From assembly GCA_024642645.1 (NCBI GenBank), contig JAHEAS010000197.1, forward strand, positions 1 to 6,703: 6,703 bases of DNA, written 5' to 3'. Position 1 is the stretch's first letter, and each line of letters opens with the position of its first letter. The DNA comes from Saprospirales bacterium (lineage in GTDB: Bacteria > Bacteroidota > Bacteroidia > Chitinophagales > Saprospiraceae). Below, one piece after another: positions 1 through 5,905 of the stretch. The notes below the pieces were generated by a model. It was not told the origin of the DNA, did no database searches, and saw nothing but the letters and a program-made list of their open reading frames with translations. The translations under genes were made by a program, and so were the position numbers.

Positions 1-2
1 TG

Positions 3-692
3 AATGGCTTGACTAAACTTTATGAATATGAGGGTTTTCTTTTGCATAAATGGTCCGTCAATTACTACTATTTGCATGACGAACTACAAAGTGATTCTTG
101 TTTTCAACAACTCCTTACACGGAAAACACTATCACCTGCTGCCATTTTTCTTCTTACTTATAAGTTATTTAGAGAAAAACAGTACCTATTTGCCGAGGCA
201 TTCTTAATTAAAGGCCTGACATATCACCCGAACAATTCAGAGTTGCATTTTTTACTTGGAGAATCCATGCGACTACAGGGTAATATTGAAAAGGCCGAAA
301 TAGAATGGTTGAAAGTATTGACATTAACAAATGTGGAATATTACAAACACGATTGGATATCCCCACCAAAATACTTGTATCGAATGTTGGCATTAGAAAG
401 ACTTGGTCGGACTGCCGAATTGAATAAAATCTTGGATAATGGGAGACAGATTCTTGATAAAGACGGTTGGTTCCATTACTATATCGCATGTTTTTATTCG
501 ATAACAGGAGAATTGGAAAAAGCGCTTGCTGCTTTGGAAAAAGCTGAAGAATTTGGGTGGAATCCCAATCTTGCTCTTCAGATATGGGGCACCGTAAAAG
601 ACCCCCTCCTCGACCCCCTCCGCTCCCTCCCTGAATTCCAAGCCTGGGAAAAACGCTGGAGTCCGCCGTACAAGGATTATTCAAAAGACTAA
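3..692 (+). CDS. TPR-repeat protein, C-terminal part (5' end outside the window)
   Basis: The frame is open to the left edge. The first possible start inside the window is a TTG at 9, and the next in-frame Met is about 86 residues further on, so the true start is very probably upstream and this is the C-terminal 229 residues of a longer protein. Numbering from the TTG codon, helical TPR-like repeats occupy roughly 44-108 and 122-187, with typical spacing such as the A-x-x-W-x-x-V-L segment near 96-104 and the K-A-L-A-A-L-E-K-A segment at 171-179. It ends in the D-P-L-x-x-L-P-E-F-type motif (about 198-215) that commonly closes TPR domains of multidomain Bacteroidota proteins. TPRs mediate protein-protein contacts; no catalytic domain is visible here. 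The tail resembles that of the caspase-TPR protein encoded at 3743-5725, so the missing N-terminus could be a caspase, CHAT, kinase or cyclase domain. Most of the gene is AT-rich, but the last 90 bases are strikingly GC-rich. The cyclase gene follows 55 bp downstream on the same strand with no terminator visible between them. Confidence 0.8.
   Translation, partial: NGLTKLYEYEGFLLHKWSVNYYYLHDELQSDSCFQQLLTRKTLSPAAIFLLTYKLFREKQYLFAEAFLIKGLTYHPNNSELHFLLGESMRLQGNIEKAEIEWLKVLTLTNVEYYKHDWISPPKYLYRMLALERLGRTAELNKILDNGRQILDKDGWFHYYIACFYSITGELEKALAALEKAEEFGWNPNLALQIWGTVKDPLLDPLRSLPEFQAWEKRWSPPYKDYSKD
600..623 (+). repeat. Near-perfect 12-bp tandem duplication inside the TPR gene
   Basis: Two adjacent 12-mers, gaccccctcctc and gaccccctccgc, differ at one base and encode DPLL-DPLR. 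They sit in a pyrimidine-rich stretch (about 601-631) that is much richer in GC than the rest of the gene. The protein motif is known from related TPR tails, so selection for the motif rather than slippage could explain it. Confidence 0.6.
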
Positions 693-747
693 CCAAACTG
701 ATAACCCCCACCCCATTCTCCGATAAATAAGCATTAACTATGCGCTT

Positions 748-2184
748 ATGAAACAAATCATCATAAAATACGGCCATTGGATGGCCATCGGGCTGGTACT
801 GGTGGGGGTACTTTTTTATTTTTTCACCAAACCAAATATGCCACGGGCACTGGATTCTAAATTGTTCCAGCCAGAAAAGGAGAAGCTGGCCATCATCCTC
901 GACGAAATTCAGGTTTTCGGCATCGCTGGAGCGGGAGCCAACCAACAGGACAGCCTGGCTGATGCACTCGACCTTTACGGAGCGGCCAATTACACGGCGG
1001 CCCAGCTATCACTGGAAACCTACCTCGCCGCACACCCAGAAGACAGAACGGCCCGCTTTTACTACGGCATGACTTTTTTATACCTAAAGGCCCCTGAAAA
1101 GGCACTTAAAACCCTTTCGCCGCTATCCCAACTGAGCGGCTTCGACTTGCAGGACGATGCCCGCTGGTACACCGCATTGGCAGCCGCTAACGTGGACCAA
1201 ATGCGGGCACTCGGCTTGTTCTCTGCACTCTCAAAAGACAATGACTCCAAGTACCAGCAAGCAGCAGCGGCAATAATGAATACCATCCTTGAAAACCCCG
1301 GAAATTTTAGCTTCCAAATCGAAAGCGGCGAGGTGCTGAAATGTTCCATGGTCATCGCCCCAAAAGCCGCATGGTGGCAGGTCGGGTGGTCAAGAACGTT
1401 GCTCGCTTTTCTGTTTCCCATTGGGGGTGTTGGTTTGTTTTTTTGGCGAAAAAAAATGAAACGCCTGGAAAACGAGAACAAACAGATGGGCGTAGATATG
1501 CTGGCTTCCGATACGCTACTGCACAACATCCTACCCGCCGAAACGGCTGCGGAATTGAAGCAATTTGGCCATTCCGACACTCGTCGGCACGAGATGGTCA
1601 CGGTACTTTTCTGCGATTTTCAAGGCTTTACCAATATTGCGGAGCAAATAAGGGCAGAGGAATTGGTGGCATACCTGGGCACCTGCTTTGAGGCTTATGA
1701 CCACATCATCACCTCGCATAATTTAGAAAAAATCAAGACGGTAGGCGACTGTTACATTTGTGCCGGTGGATTGGAATTGACCGAACAGCCAGGGCCAGTC
1801 GACCACCTCAGCAAAGCGGAAATGGCCAAGCAAAATGCCCTTCAAGTTATCAAAGCTGGTCAGGCGATGCTGGCATTTCTGAAAGAATTTAATCAGGGAC
1901 AGGCGGCCGTGGGCAAGCCCCCTTTCAACGCACGGGTGGGCATTCACACAGGTGCCGTGGTAGCGGGCATCGTTGGCATCAAGAAGTACGCCTACGACAT
2001 CTGGGGTGATACCGTGAATATAGCAGCCCGGATGGAACAGACAAGTGAGCCTGGTCGCATAAATATCTCCGGCTCAACCTATGAACTGGTAAAGGACCAG
2101 TTCGCCTGCATGTTTCGGGGCAAAGTGGAGGCCAAAGGAAAAGGAGCCGTTGACATGTATTTTGTAAGCGAATGCGGCGCATGA
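748..2184 (+). CDS. Membrane-anchored class III adenylate cyclase with extracytoplasmic TPR-like region
   Basis: Predicted to convert ATP to cAMP at the inner membrane. The 478-residue protein has a first transmembrane helix at about 11-27 and an extracytoplasmic region at 28-215 with TPR-like helices (about 72-130). A second transmembrane helix lies at about 216-233, followed by a basic/coiled linker with the LLHNILP signature (257-263) found just before class III cyclase domains. The catalytic domain spans about 280-475. Visible catalytic residues are metal-binding Asp290 (FCDFQGFT) and Asp334 (TVGDCY), adenine-selecting Lys330 (EKIKT) and Asp417 (YDIWGD), and transition-state Asn424 and Arg428 (NIAAR). 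All are on one chain, so a homodimer with two active sites is expected. Lys330/Asp417 argue for adenylate over guanylate cyclase; guanylate cyclases carry Glu and Cys/Ser there. The ATG at 748 is chosen because it directly precedes the first membrane helix. An out-of-frame ATG at 740 ends in a TGA overlapping it. It lies 55 bp after the TPR gene, so co-transcription is possible. Confidence 0.92.
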   Translation: MKQIIIKYGHWMAIGLVLVGVLFYFFTKPNMPRALDSKLFQPEKEKLAIILDEIQVFGIAGAGANQQDSLADALDLYGAANYTAAQLSLETYLAAHPEDRTARFYYGMTFLYLKAPEKALKTLSPLSQLSGFDLQDDARWYTALAAANVDQMRALGLFSALSKDNDSKYQQAAAAIMNTILENPGNFSFQIESGEVLKCSMVIAPKAAWWQVGWSRTLLAFLFPIGGVGLFFWRKKMKRLENENKQMGVDMLASDTLLHNILPAETAAELKQFGHSDTRRHEMVTVLFCDFQGFTNIAEQIRAEELVAYLGTCFEAYDHIITSHNLEKIKTVGDCYICAGGLELTEQPGPVDHLSKAEMAKQNALQVIKAGQAMLAFLKEFNQGQAAVGKPPFNARVGIHTGAVVAGIVGIKKYAYDIWGDTVNIAARMEQTSEPGRINISGSTYELVKDQFACMFRGKVEAKGKGAVDMYFVSECGA

Positions 2185-2244
2185 TATTGATTTCCACCAG
2201 ATTGCTTCTCCCGTTTACGAACAAGGTTTTCTTGAGATAAATTT

Positions 2245-2252
2245 TATATTTG
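2245..2252 (+). promoter_or_regulatory. Candidate Bacteroidota -7 box for the FecR-like gene
   Basis: TATATTTG matches the Bacteroidota consensus TAnnTTTG exactly and lies 83 bp before the ATG at 2335, implying a leader of about 75 nt. No convincing -33 TTTG is seen at the expected distance, so the call rests on the -7 box alone. If correct, the FecR-like gene is transcribed separately from the cyclase gene, which ends 150 bp upstream. Confidence 0.45.
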
Positions 2253-2334
2253 CCGTTACTCTATTCCCACGCTGCATATTCCCAATTCAATTAGCACAAG
2301 GCATTTCACATTTCATCATCTAAATAATTTTATC

Positions 2335-3252
2335 ATGAAAGCAATGTTTGCCCAACTGATGGCTGTTCTTTTTTTAGTTGCCATCACACAAAACACCTCC
2401 TTTTCACAAGACATCCCCGACATTGAACTTGGTGGCACGTCTAGTTCGTGTGTGGCATCGGATGTGAGCGGAAAGGTCACTTACAAGGAAGCTGGAAGCA
2501 CTACAGCCATGCCTGTCACCGCTGGCACTGTTCTCCGTGAGGATGCAACCGTGATGGTAAGTGATGGAGGCTCCATCACACTAGCAAAAGACGAACGCTC
2601 CTTGACTGTAAACAAGAAAGGAACTTACAAAATGACTGATTTGACAAAAAATGTGCAGGAAAAAGGGGAAGTTTCCAGGTTTGCAATGATGGCGTTTGCA
2701 GCGAAGGGGTATGGCAGCAAAGATACCATTCCTATCAAAAAAGGATGGGGAGGCAAAGATTCGTTGCTATTTTCGAATCCAACCAAAGGCATGGTTCCAA
2801 TCCAGCCAATCACATTTAAATGGACAGCGATGGAGGCCGGATCAAAATACAAGCTGATCGTTTATCAAAATGCGAATGAAGCCCCGATTCTGTCCGTCAA
2901 CACCTCGGCAGCATCTTTTAGCTTAGATCCCTCGCAGTTGTCTTTTGAAACTGGACGACCCTGCTATGCACAAGTGATGCTTGCAAACGGCAACAATACT
3001 TTCTCTGAGGTCGTAAGATTCACATTCGTACCAGCAGCCAAGTCGGAGACCGTCTTATCTTCATTAAAAAACGAGAAAGAATACATGAAAGGCTCCAGTT
3101 TACAAAAAACGCTTATGGAAGCTTATGAACTTGAAAATAACGATTACAATACCCTTGCCTATAGAAAGTATCAAGAAGCAATGAAGATGGGCGAAAACAA
3201 CCAAATGGCTGCTCAAATGTATGCGGCCTTTTTGGATAGGATGAGCAAATAA
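2335..3252 (+). CDS. Exported protein with FecR-like and FN3-like segments and a helical tail
   Basis: A 305-residue protein with a signal peptide at about 1-24: a hydrophobic core at 8-17, then a probable signal peptidase I site after Ser24 in TSFS-QD. Residues about 43-100 read like a FecR-type beta domain: a GKV start, a short insert, an AGT-V-L-E/D-A-T-V turn, then S-D-G-G-S-I-T-L and a final L-T-V strand. Residues about 148-232 resemble the FN3-like beta sandwich found in envelope proteins, with NPTKG, then I-x-F-x-W, Y-K-L-I-V, and a late Y-A-Q-V strand. Residues 238-304 are helical, and their last part (Y-R-K-Y-Q-E-A-M-K-M, about 276-285) looks like a single degenerate TPR. No catalytic motif is visible. 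FecR-like domains normally transmit envelope signals to sigma factors, but no sigma factor or membrane helix accompanies this one, so its partner is unknown. The ATG at 2335 is set by the signal peptide; the leader is A/T-rich without a Shine-Dalgarno. Domain names are by eye and moderate in certainty. Confidence 0.82.
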   Translation: MKAMFAQLMAVLFLVAITQNTSFSQDIPDIELGGTSSSCVASDVSGKVTYKEAGSTTAMPVTAGTVLREDATVMVSDGGSITLAKDERSLTVNKKGTYKMTDLTKNVQEKGEVSRFAMMAFAAKGYGSKDTIPIKKGWGGKDSLLFSNPTKGMVPIQPITFKWTAMEAGSKYKLIVYQNANEAPILSVNTSAASFSLDPSQLSFETGRPCYAQVMLANGNNTFSEVVRFTFVPAAKSETVLSSLKNEKEYMKGSSLQKTLMEAYELENNDYNTLAYRKYQEAMKMGENNQMAAQMYAAFLDRMSK

Positions 3253-3264
3253 GCTGAGTAGATT

Positions 3265-3312
3265 TAATAAAAAATGGGCGGCAGGAAATTTCCTGCCGCC
3301 CATTTTTTATTA
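3265..3312. terminator. Perfect 48-nt palindrome acting as bidirectional intrinsic terminator
   Basis: The two 24-nt arms are fully complementary with the axis between 3288 and 3289. They contain a GC-rich core (atgggcggcagg on the left arm, 3274-3285) flanked by A6 (3269-3274) and T6 (3303-3308). It starts 12 nt after the stop codon of the exported FecR-like protein. In RNA from either strand it gives a strong stem followed by a U run, so it should end the + strand transcript and also block any minus-strand read-through from the caspase gene. Confidence 0.93.
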
Positions 3313-3742
3313 CCCATTTTTAACGATGGCAGTCATTTTACTTTATGCTAAAAAGCCCACAAATAATGCTATCACACCAACTCGCCGCCATTTCTAACTA
3401 TTGGAGATTCGTTGTTGTAGGGTTGGGGTTCGATTCGCCTCCAAAACCCTTATGCACACAAGCTAATTGATCGGAATATGGCGCATTATTATGCTTGCAA
3501 TACTGATAAGCCAATAAAACTTTCTAGGGCAAATAAATCAACTGATTTAAGGAGGGTTAAAAGTATGCGAATTTAAAACTAATGCTGAGTGCATAGTTAG
3601 AGGTTGTGTCAAAAGTCAATGCGATTATCTATGAAGGACAAAAAGCAAGAAGCACATGGAGGAGTGACAGTATTTGGAATGCAGCAATTGTGAAATACGC
3701 ATTGAATGAGTAGCAATTAATGCATTCCGAATGGATAGTAAA
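3313..3742. other. Gene-free stretch between convergent genes
   Basis: About 430 bp with no supported gene on either strand. Frames are short and lack family-like content. It holds two weak features reported separately: a string resembling the outer end of an insertion sequence near 3600, and an imperfect inverted repeat before the caspase stop codon. A T-loop-like string near 3430 does not fold into a tRNA. The region could be a degraded remnant of mobile DNA or a long 3' untranslated region, but nothing in it decides this. Confidence 0.6.
3676..3728 (-). repeat. Imperfect inverted repeat downstream of the caspase gene
   Basis: The left arm ggaatgcagcaatt (3676-3689) pairs with the right arm aattaatgcattcc (3715-3728) at 12 of 14 positions around a 25-nt loop. 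It begins 15 nt after the caspase stop codon on the minus strand, so it could stabilise the 3' end or weakly terminate the transcript. It lacks a GC-rich stem and a following U run, so a terminator role is doubtful. Confidence 0.35.
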
Positions 3743-5725
3743 TCAATGCTTTTTATTTGGAAAATATTTCTTCATCAACAACTCGAATTCTGGTGTTTTT
3801 CGCAAGTCCTTGATATCTGTATCTTCTTGGATTCTATCATATTTGAACCCTAATTTAATTGCATTTTCTAACCATGTCAAAGATTCGTCCTGATGACCAA
3901 GAAGCGACTCTAAACAGGCGATATTATAATTCCATTCAGCACTCTCATCTGATTTAATTTTTAATAATTTCTTATTAACGTTGATGCAACTATCATACTT
4001 GTTTGATAAATAATAAATCTCTGCTAAGCAAATGTAGGCATTCACAAAATTTGAATCCAAGGAAATTGCTTTAATCGTCATATTTTCCCCATCCTCCAAA
4101 AGTCTCCATTCCTTGTAAGTTACACCCGCATTATAATATGGCATCATCCATTTCGGCGCCAACTCCATTGCCAACTTATAGTTATGAATCTGCTTTTGGA
4201 ATAATTCCGAATTCTTCTGCTGATTACCAGCTGTTTTGTAAGGCTTCCTAATTCCATCATAAATCAACCCAATTTCATTGTAAGCATAGGCAGCGCCGCT
4301 GTCCATGTCCAGTGACTGAAACTCCAACGCCAAAGCCTGATTTAGCACCATAGTATCCCCTGTTTTTCCACCTTCCAATCGTTTTATTAAGCCTTCAAAA
4401 TAATATTGCTTGGCAACCAATTGCTTGTACAAAACATGTTTATCGCCCAGCAATGATGCAGCTTTCCCCAGATATACCGGGTTGGATTTATATCGATTTA
4501 TGTCATCGTTCTCACGGGCAGCAAGTTCTGCATGGTCAGAACGGAGATAAGCATTGATGGCTTGCTGCGAATCGTCTTGGAGGGCTGCGGCGAAGTTGCG
4601 TTTCATCAGTCCGTGCATGGGTGCAAGGGCTTCTTCCTTAGACAAACGGTCGTACAGTTCACTGGCAGACTTGCCGGGATGGCGACCTGGTTTTACATCG
4701 GAAGGCAGGAAATAATGACTGTTCACCGCCGCCAGAAATTCCCCGTAAAGTTGCTGCACTGAAGTATCGGCAGCTGCAAGAATGGCAGTTTCCAGCCCCT
4801 TTGGTGCTATTGGCTTCATCTGCTGAGGCGCAGCCCGCTCGGCTTCTAAAGCCAACAATTGTAGGGGGTCCACTGTGACCAGTTTTGCCCCTTTCATCCC
4901 GGTTGCATTGGGGTATTGGGCTTGGTCAGTCTCTGCGGGCACAGTCTGGTCGAGGTATCGCTCCAACTCTGACAGGGTCACGATGCTGTCCTTGTTTGTG
5001 TCTGCCATGCCTATCAGGCCGTCAATAAGATAGAAAGAAAATACGCCACGTCCCCCACCCCACTGCTCGCCTTCCATAGAAAGTTCGTTGGGTTGGCAGG
5101 ACATGATTTTTATCTGATTCTGGAATTGCGCAGACAATGCCTGCGCAGTTGCGCCTACTCCTTCCATCCCACCTGCAAGGTTGCCGGAATGGCAGGCATC
5201 GGTAATGACAATAATTTTGGATTTATTATCTACGAGGGTTTCTAGATAGCCGTTCAAGTCGTCCAAACGCAGGGCACCAATCATATAGTTAGTGGGAGGT
5301 GTGTCGTAAGCCAACAAGAAACCCCTCTGCCGATTGGTTTTTGTTTCAACATCGCCGTGGCCCGAAAAATAGATGACGGCTTGGTCATCAGGTCCGCAAT
5401 TCCCCACCAGCCAATCGAGTTCAGCGTATATTTGAGCATTAGTGGCCTGCTCGTTGGTAAGTAATTTGATTTGGTCATCTTTTAGGCCACCGCCACCATT
5501 CGATTTCAAATACTTGATAAATTCCTTGGCGTCTCTATCTGCGTATTTCAAATCGGGAATACCGTCGTCCTGATAGTTGGAAATACCGATTACCAAGGCT
5601 TTTGAAATGCCTGGCCAAGGAGAGGCAACAGGAAGGGCGGTGACGCCCTTAGTAGATGTCGAGGGCGGCTGTGCACAAAGACCATGCAACAAAAGGCACA
5701 AAAAAAATATCGTCGTAATTTTCAT
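3743..5725 (-). CDS. Secreted caspase-fold (metacaspase-like, C14) protein with EF-hand-like loop and C-terminal TPR domain
   Basis: A 660-residue predicted cysteine protease. A signal peptide covers about 1-18 (FFLCLLLHGLCA, cleavage before QPP); Cys17 is preceded by Leu, so it is not a good lipobox. The caspase domain spans about 40-285: strand KALVIGISNY (42-51), catalytic His123 in YFSGHGD, and catalytic Cys178 in TDACHSG. Asp176 two residues before Cys178, Ser121 and Asp65 align by eye with the acidic S1 pocket of metacaspases, suggesting cleavage after Arg/Lys rather than Asp. Within the p10-like part, residues 242-253 (DTNKDSIVTLSE) fit an EF-hand loop. Residues 290-460 form a helical linker. 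TPR-like repeats run from about 476 to 629, ending in a D-L-R-K-T-P-E-F motif (640-647). GC content is about 50-58% in samples of the caspase part and about 35% in samples of the tail. The gene is convergent with the FecR-like gene and divergent from the metallopeptidase gene. Substrate and trigger are unknown; the TPR tail probably recruits a partner. Confidence 0.9.
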   Translation of the reverse strand: MKITTIFFLCLLLHGLCAQPPSTSTKGVTALPVASPWPGISKALVIGISNYQDDGIPDLKYADRDAKEFIKYLKSNGGGGLKDDQIKLLTNEQATNAQIYAELDWLVGNCGPDDQAVIYFSGHGDVETKTNRQRGFLLAYDTPPTNYMIGALRLDDLNGYLETLVDNKSKIIVITDACHSGNLAGGMEGVGATAQALSAQFQNQIKIMSCQPNELSMEGEQWGGGRGVFSFYLIDGLIGMADTNKDSIVTLSELERYLDQTVPAETDQAQYPNATGMKGAKLVTVDPLQLLALEAERAAPQQMKPIAPKGLETAILAAADTSVQQLYGEFLAAVNSHYFLPSDVKPGRHPGKSASELYDRLSKEEALAPMHGLMKRNFAAALQDDSQQAINAYLRSDHAELAARENDDINRYKSNPVYLGKAASLLGDKHVLYKQLVAKQYYFEGLIKRLEGGKTGDTMVLNQALALEFQSLDMDSGAAYAYNEIGLIYDGIRKPYKTAGNQQKNSELFQKQIHNYKLAMELAPKWMMPYYNAGVTYKEWRLLEDGENMTIKAISLDSNFVNAYICLAEIYYLSNKYDSCINVNKKLLKIKSDESAEWNYNIACLESLLGHQDESLTWLENAIKLGFKYDRIQEDTDIKDLRKTPEFELLMKKYFPNKKH

Positions 5726-5800
5726 TTTGGTTGTTTTGACTGCAATTGGTTGGTGGTTATTTGTTGTAAAAATAGGCGCTGTTTCAGTATTCTGCTAATA

Positions 5801-5808
5801 CAAATTTA
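5801..5808 (-). promoter_or_regulatory. Candidate Bacteroidota -7 box for the caspase gene
   Basis: On the minus strand this reads TAAATTTG, an exact match to TAnnTTTG, placed 75 bp upstream of the caspase ATG and giving a leader of about 65-70 nt. No clear -33 TTTG is seen further upstream. The leader just before the ATG is rich in A and C (aacaaccaaa) and lacks a Shine-Dalgarno, as is common in Bacteroidota. Confidence 0.45.
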
Positions 5809-5829
5809 CATTTTTGGTGATTCCCTTTT

Positions 5830-5849
5830 GGTTGATAAAGGTATTAACC
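5830..5849. promoter_or_regulatory. Candidate operator dyad in the divergent promoter region
   Basis: ggttgata-aagg-tattaacc is a 20-bp dyad with 7 of 8 arm positions complementary. It lies between the candidate minus-strand -7 box (5801-5808) and a weak plus-strand box (5857-5865), where one dimeric regulator could control both the caspase and the peptidase gene. It does not match the CRP consensus TGTGA-N6-TCACA. No regulator gene is present in the window. Confidence 0.3.
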
Positions 5850-5856
5850 ATATAAT

Positions 5857-5865
5857 TACGCTTTG
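5857..5865 (+). promoter_or_regulatory. Weak candidate promoter for the metallopeptidase gene
   Basis: TACGCTTTG resembles the TAnnTTTG box but has three rather than two spacer bases. A TTTG lies 26 nt upstream (5827-5830), which is longer than usual for a -33 element. The box is 41 bp before the ATG at 5906. Another start site is equally possible. Confidence 0.25.
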
Positions 5866-5874
5866 CAAAGAGCG
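5859..5874 (+). promoter_or_regulatory. Small hairpin with GCAA tetraloop in the peptidase leader
   Basis: cgcttt-gcaa-agagcg can fold into a 6-bp stem (one G-U pair) capped by a GNRA-type loop, followed by a T-rich run (cttttcctttt, 5875-5885). It lies about 30 nt before the ATG at 5906. The arrangement resembles a weak attenuator or a leader structure affecting translation, but the stem is short and it overlaps the candidate promoter box. Confidence 0.25.
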
Positions 5875-5905
5875 CTTTTCCTTTTAATTATTCACAAATC
5901 AAATC

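Noticed and set aside
208..945. Long minus-strand open frame across the end of the TPR gene and the start of the cyclase gene
   Set aside because: The translation is low in complexity with no family-like pattern, and it overlaps two well-supported genes on the other strand.
1062..1601. Minus-strand open frame inside the cyclase gene
   Set aside because: It is antisense to a gene with clear domain structure and shows no motif of its own.
2185..2240. Possible terminator after the cyclase gene
   Set aside because: Only a 4-bp caag/cttg stem is seen near 2222-2234, too weak for an intrinsic terminator.
3418..3455. T-loop-like string (gggttcgattcgcc context) suggesting a tRNA 3' end
   Set aside because: The flanking bases do not form a proper 5-bp T stem, and no matching acceptor, D or anticodon arm is found in the 70 bases upstream. 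It may be chance or a decayed attachment-site fragment, but there is no support for a gene.
3549..3576. Strong Shine-Dalgarno-like aaggagg followed by an ATG
   Set aside because: The frame is only three codons before TAA, and this lineage seems not to rely on Shine-Dalgarno sites.
3631..3693. 20-codon frame starting with MKDKKQEA
   Set aside because: Too short, no recognisable content, no clear promoter; nothing distinguishes it from chance.
3792..5723. Caspase protein as a lipoprotein
   Set aside because: Cys17 is preceded by Leu, not Gly, Ala or Ser, so the lipobox rule fails; signal peptidase I cleavage is more likely.
5577..5887. Plus-strand frames overlapping the caspase start and the divergent region
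   Set aside because: They begin inside the signal peptide coding region of the caspase gene in antisense. The hydrophobic stretch is only the complement of A/T-rich leader DNA.
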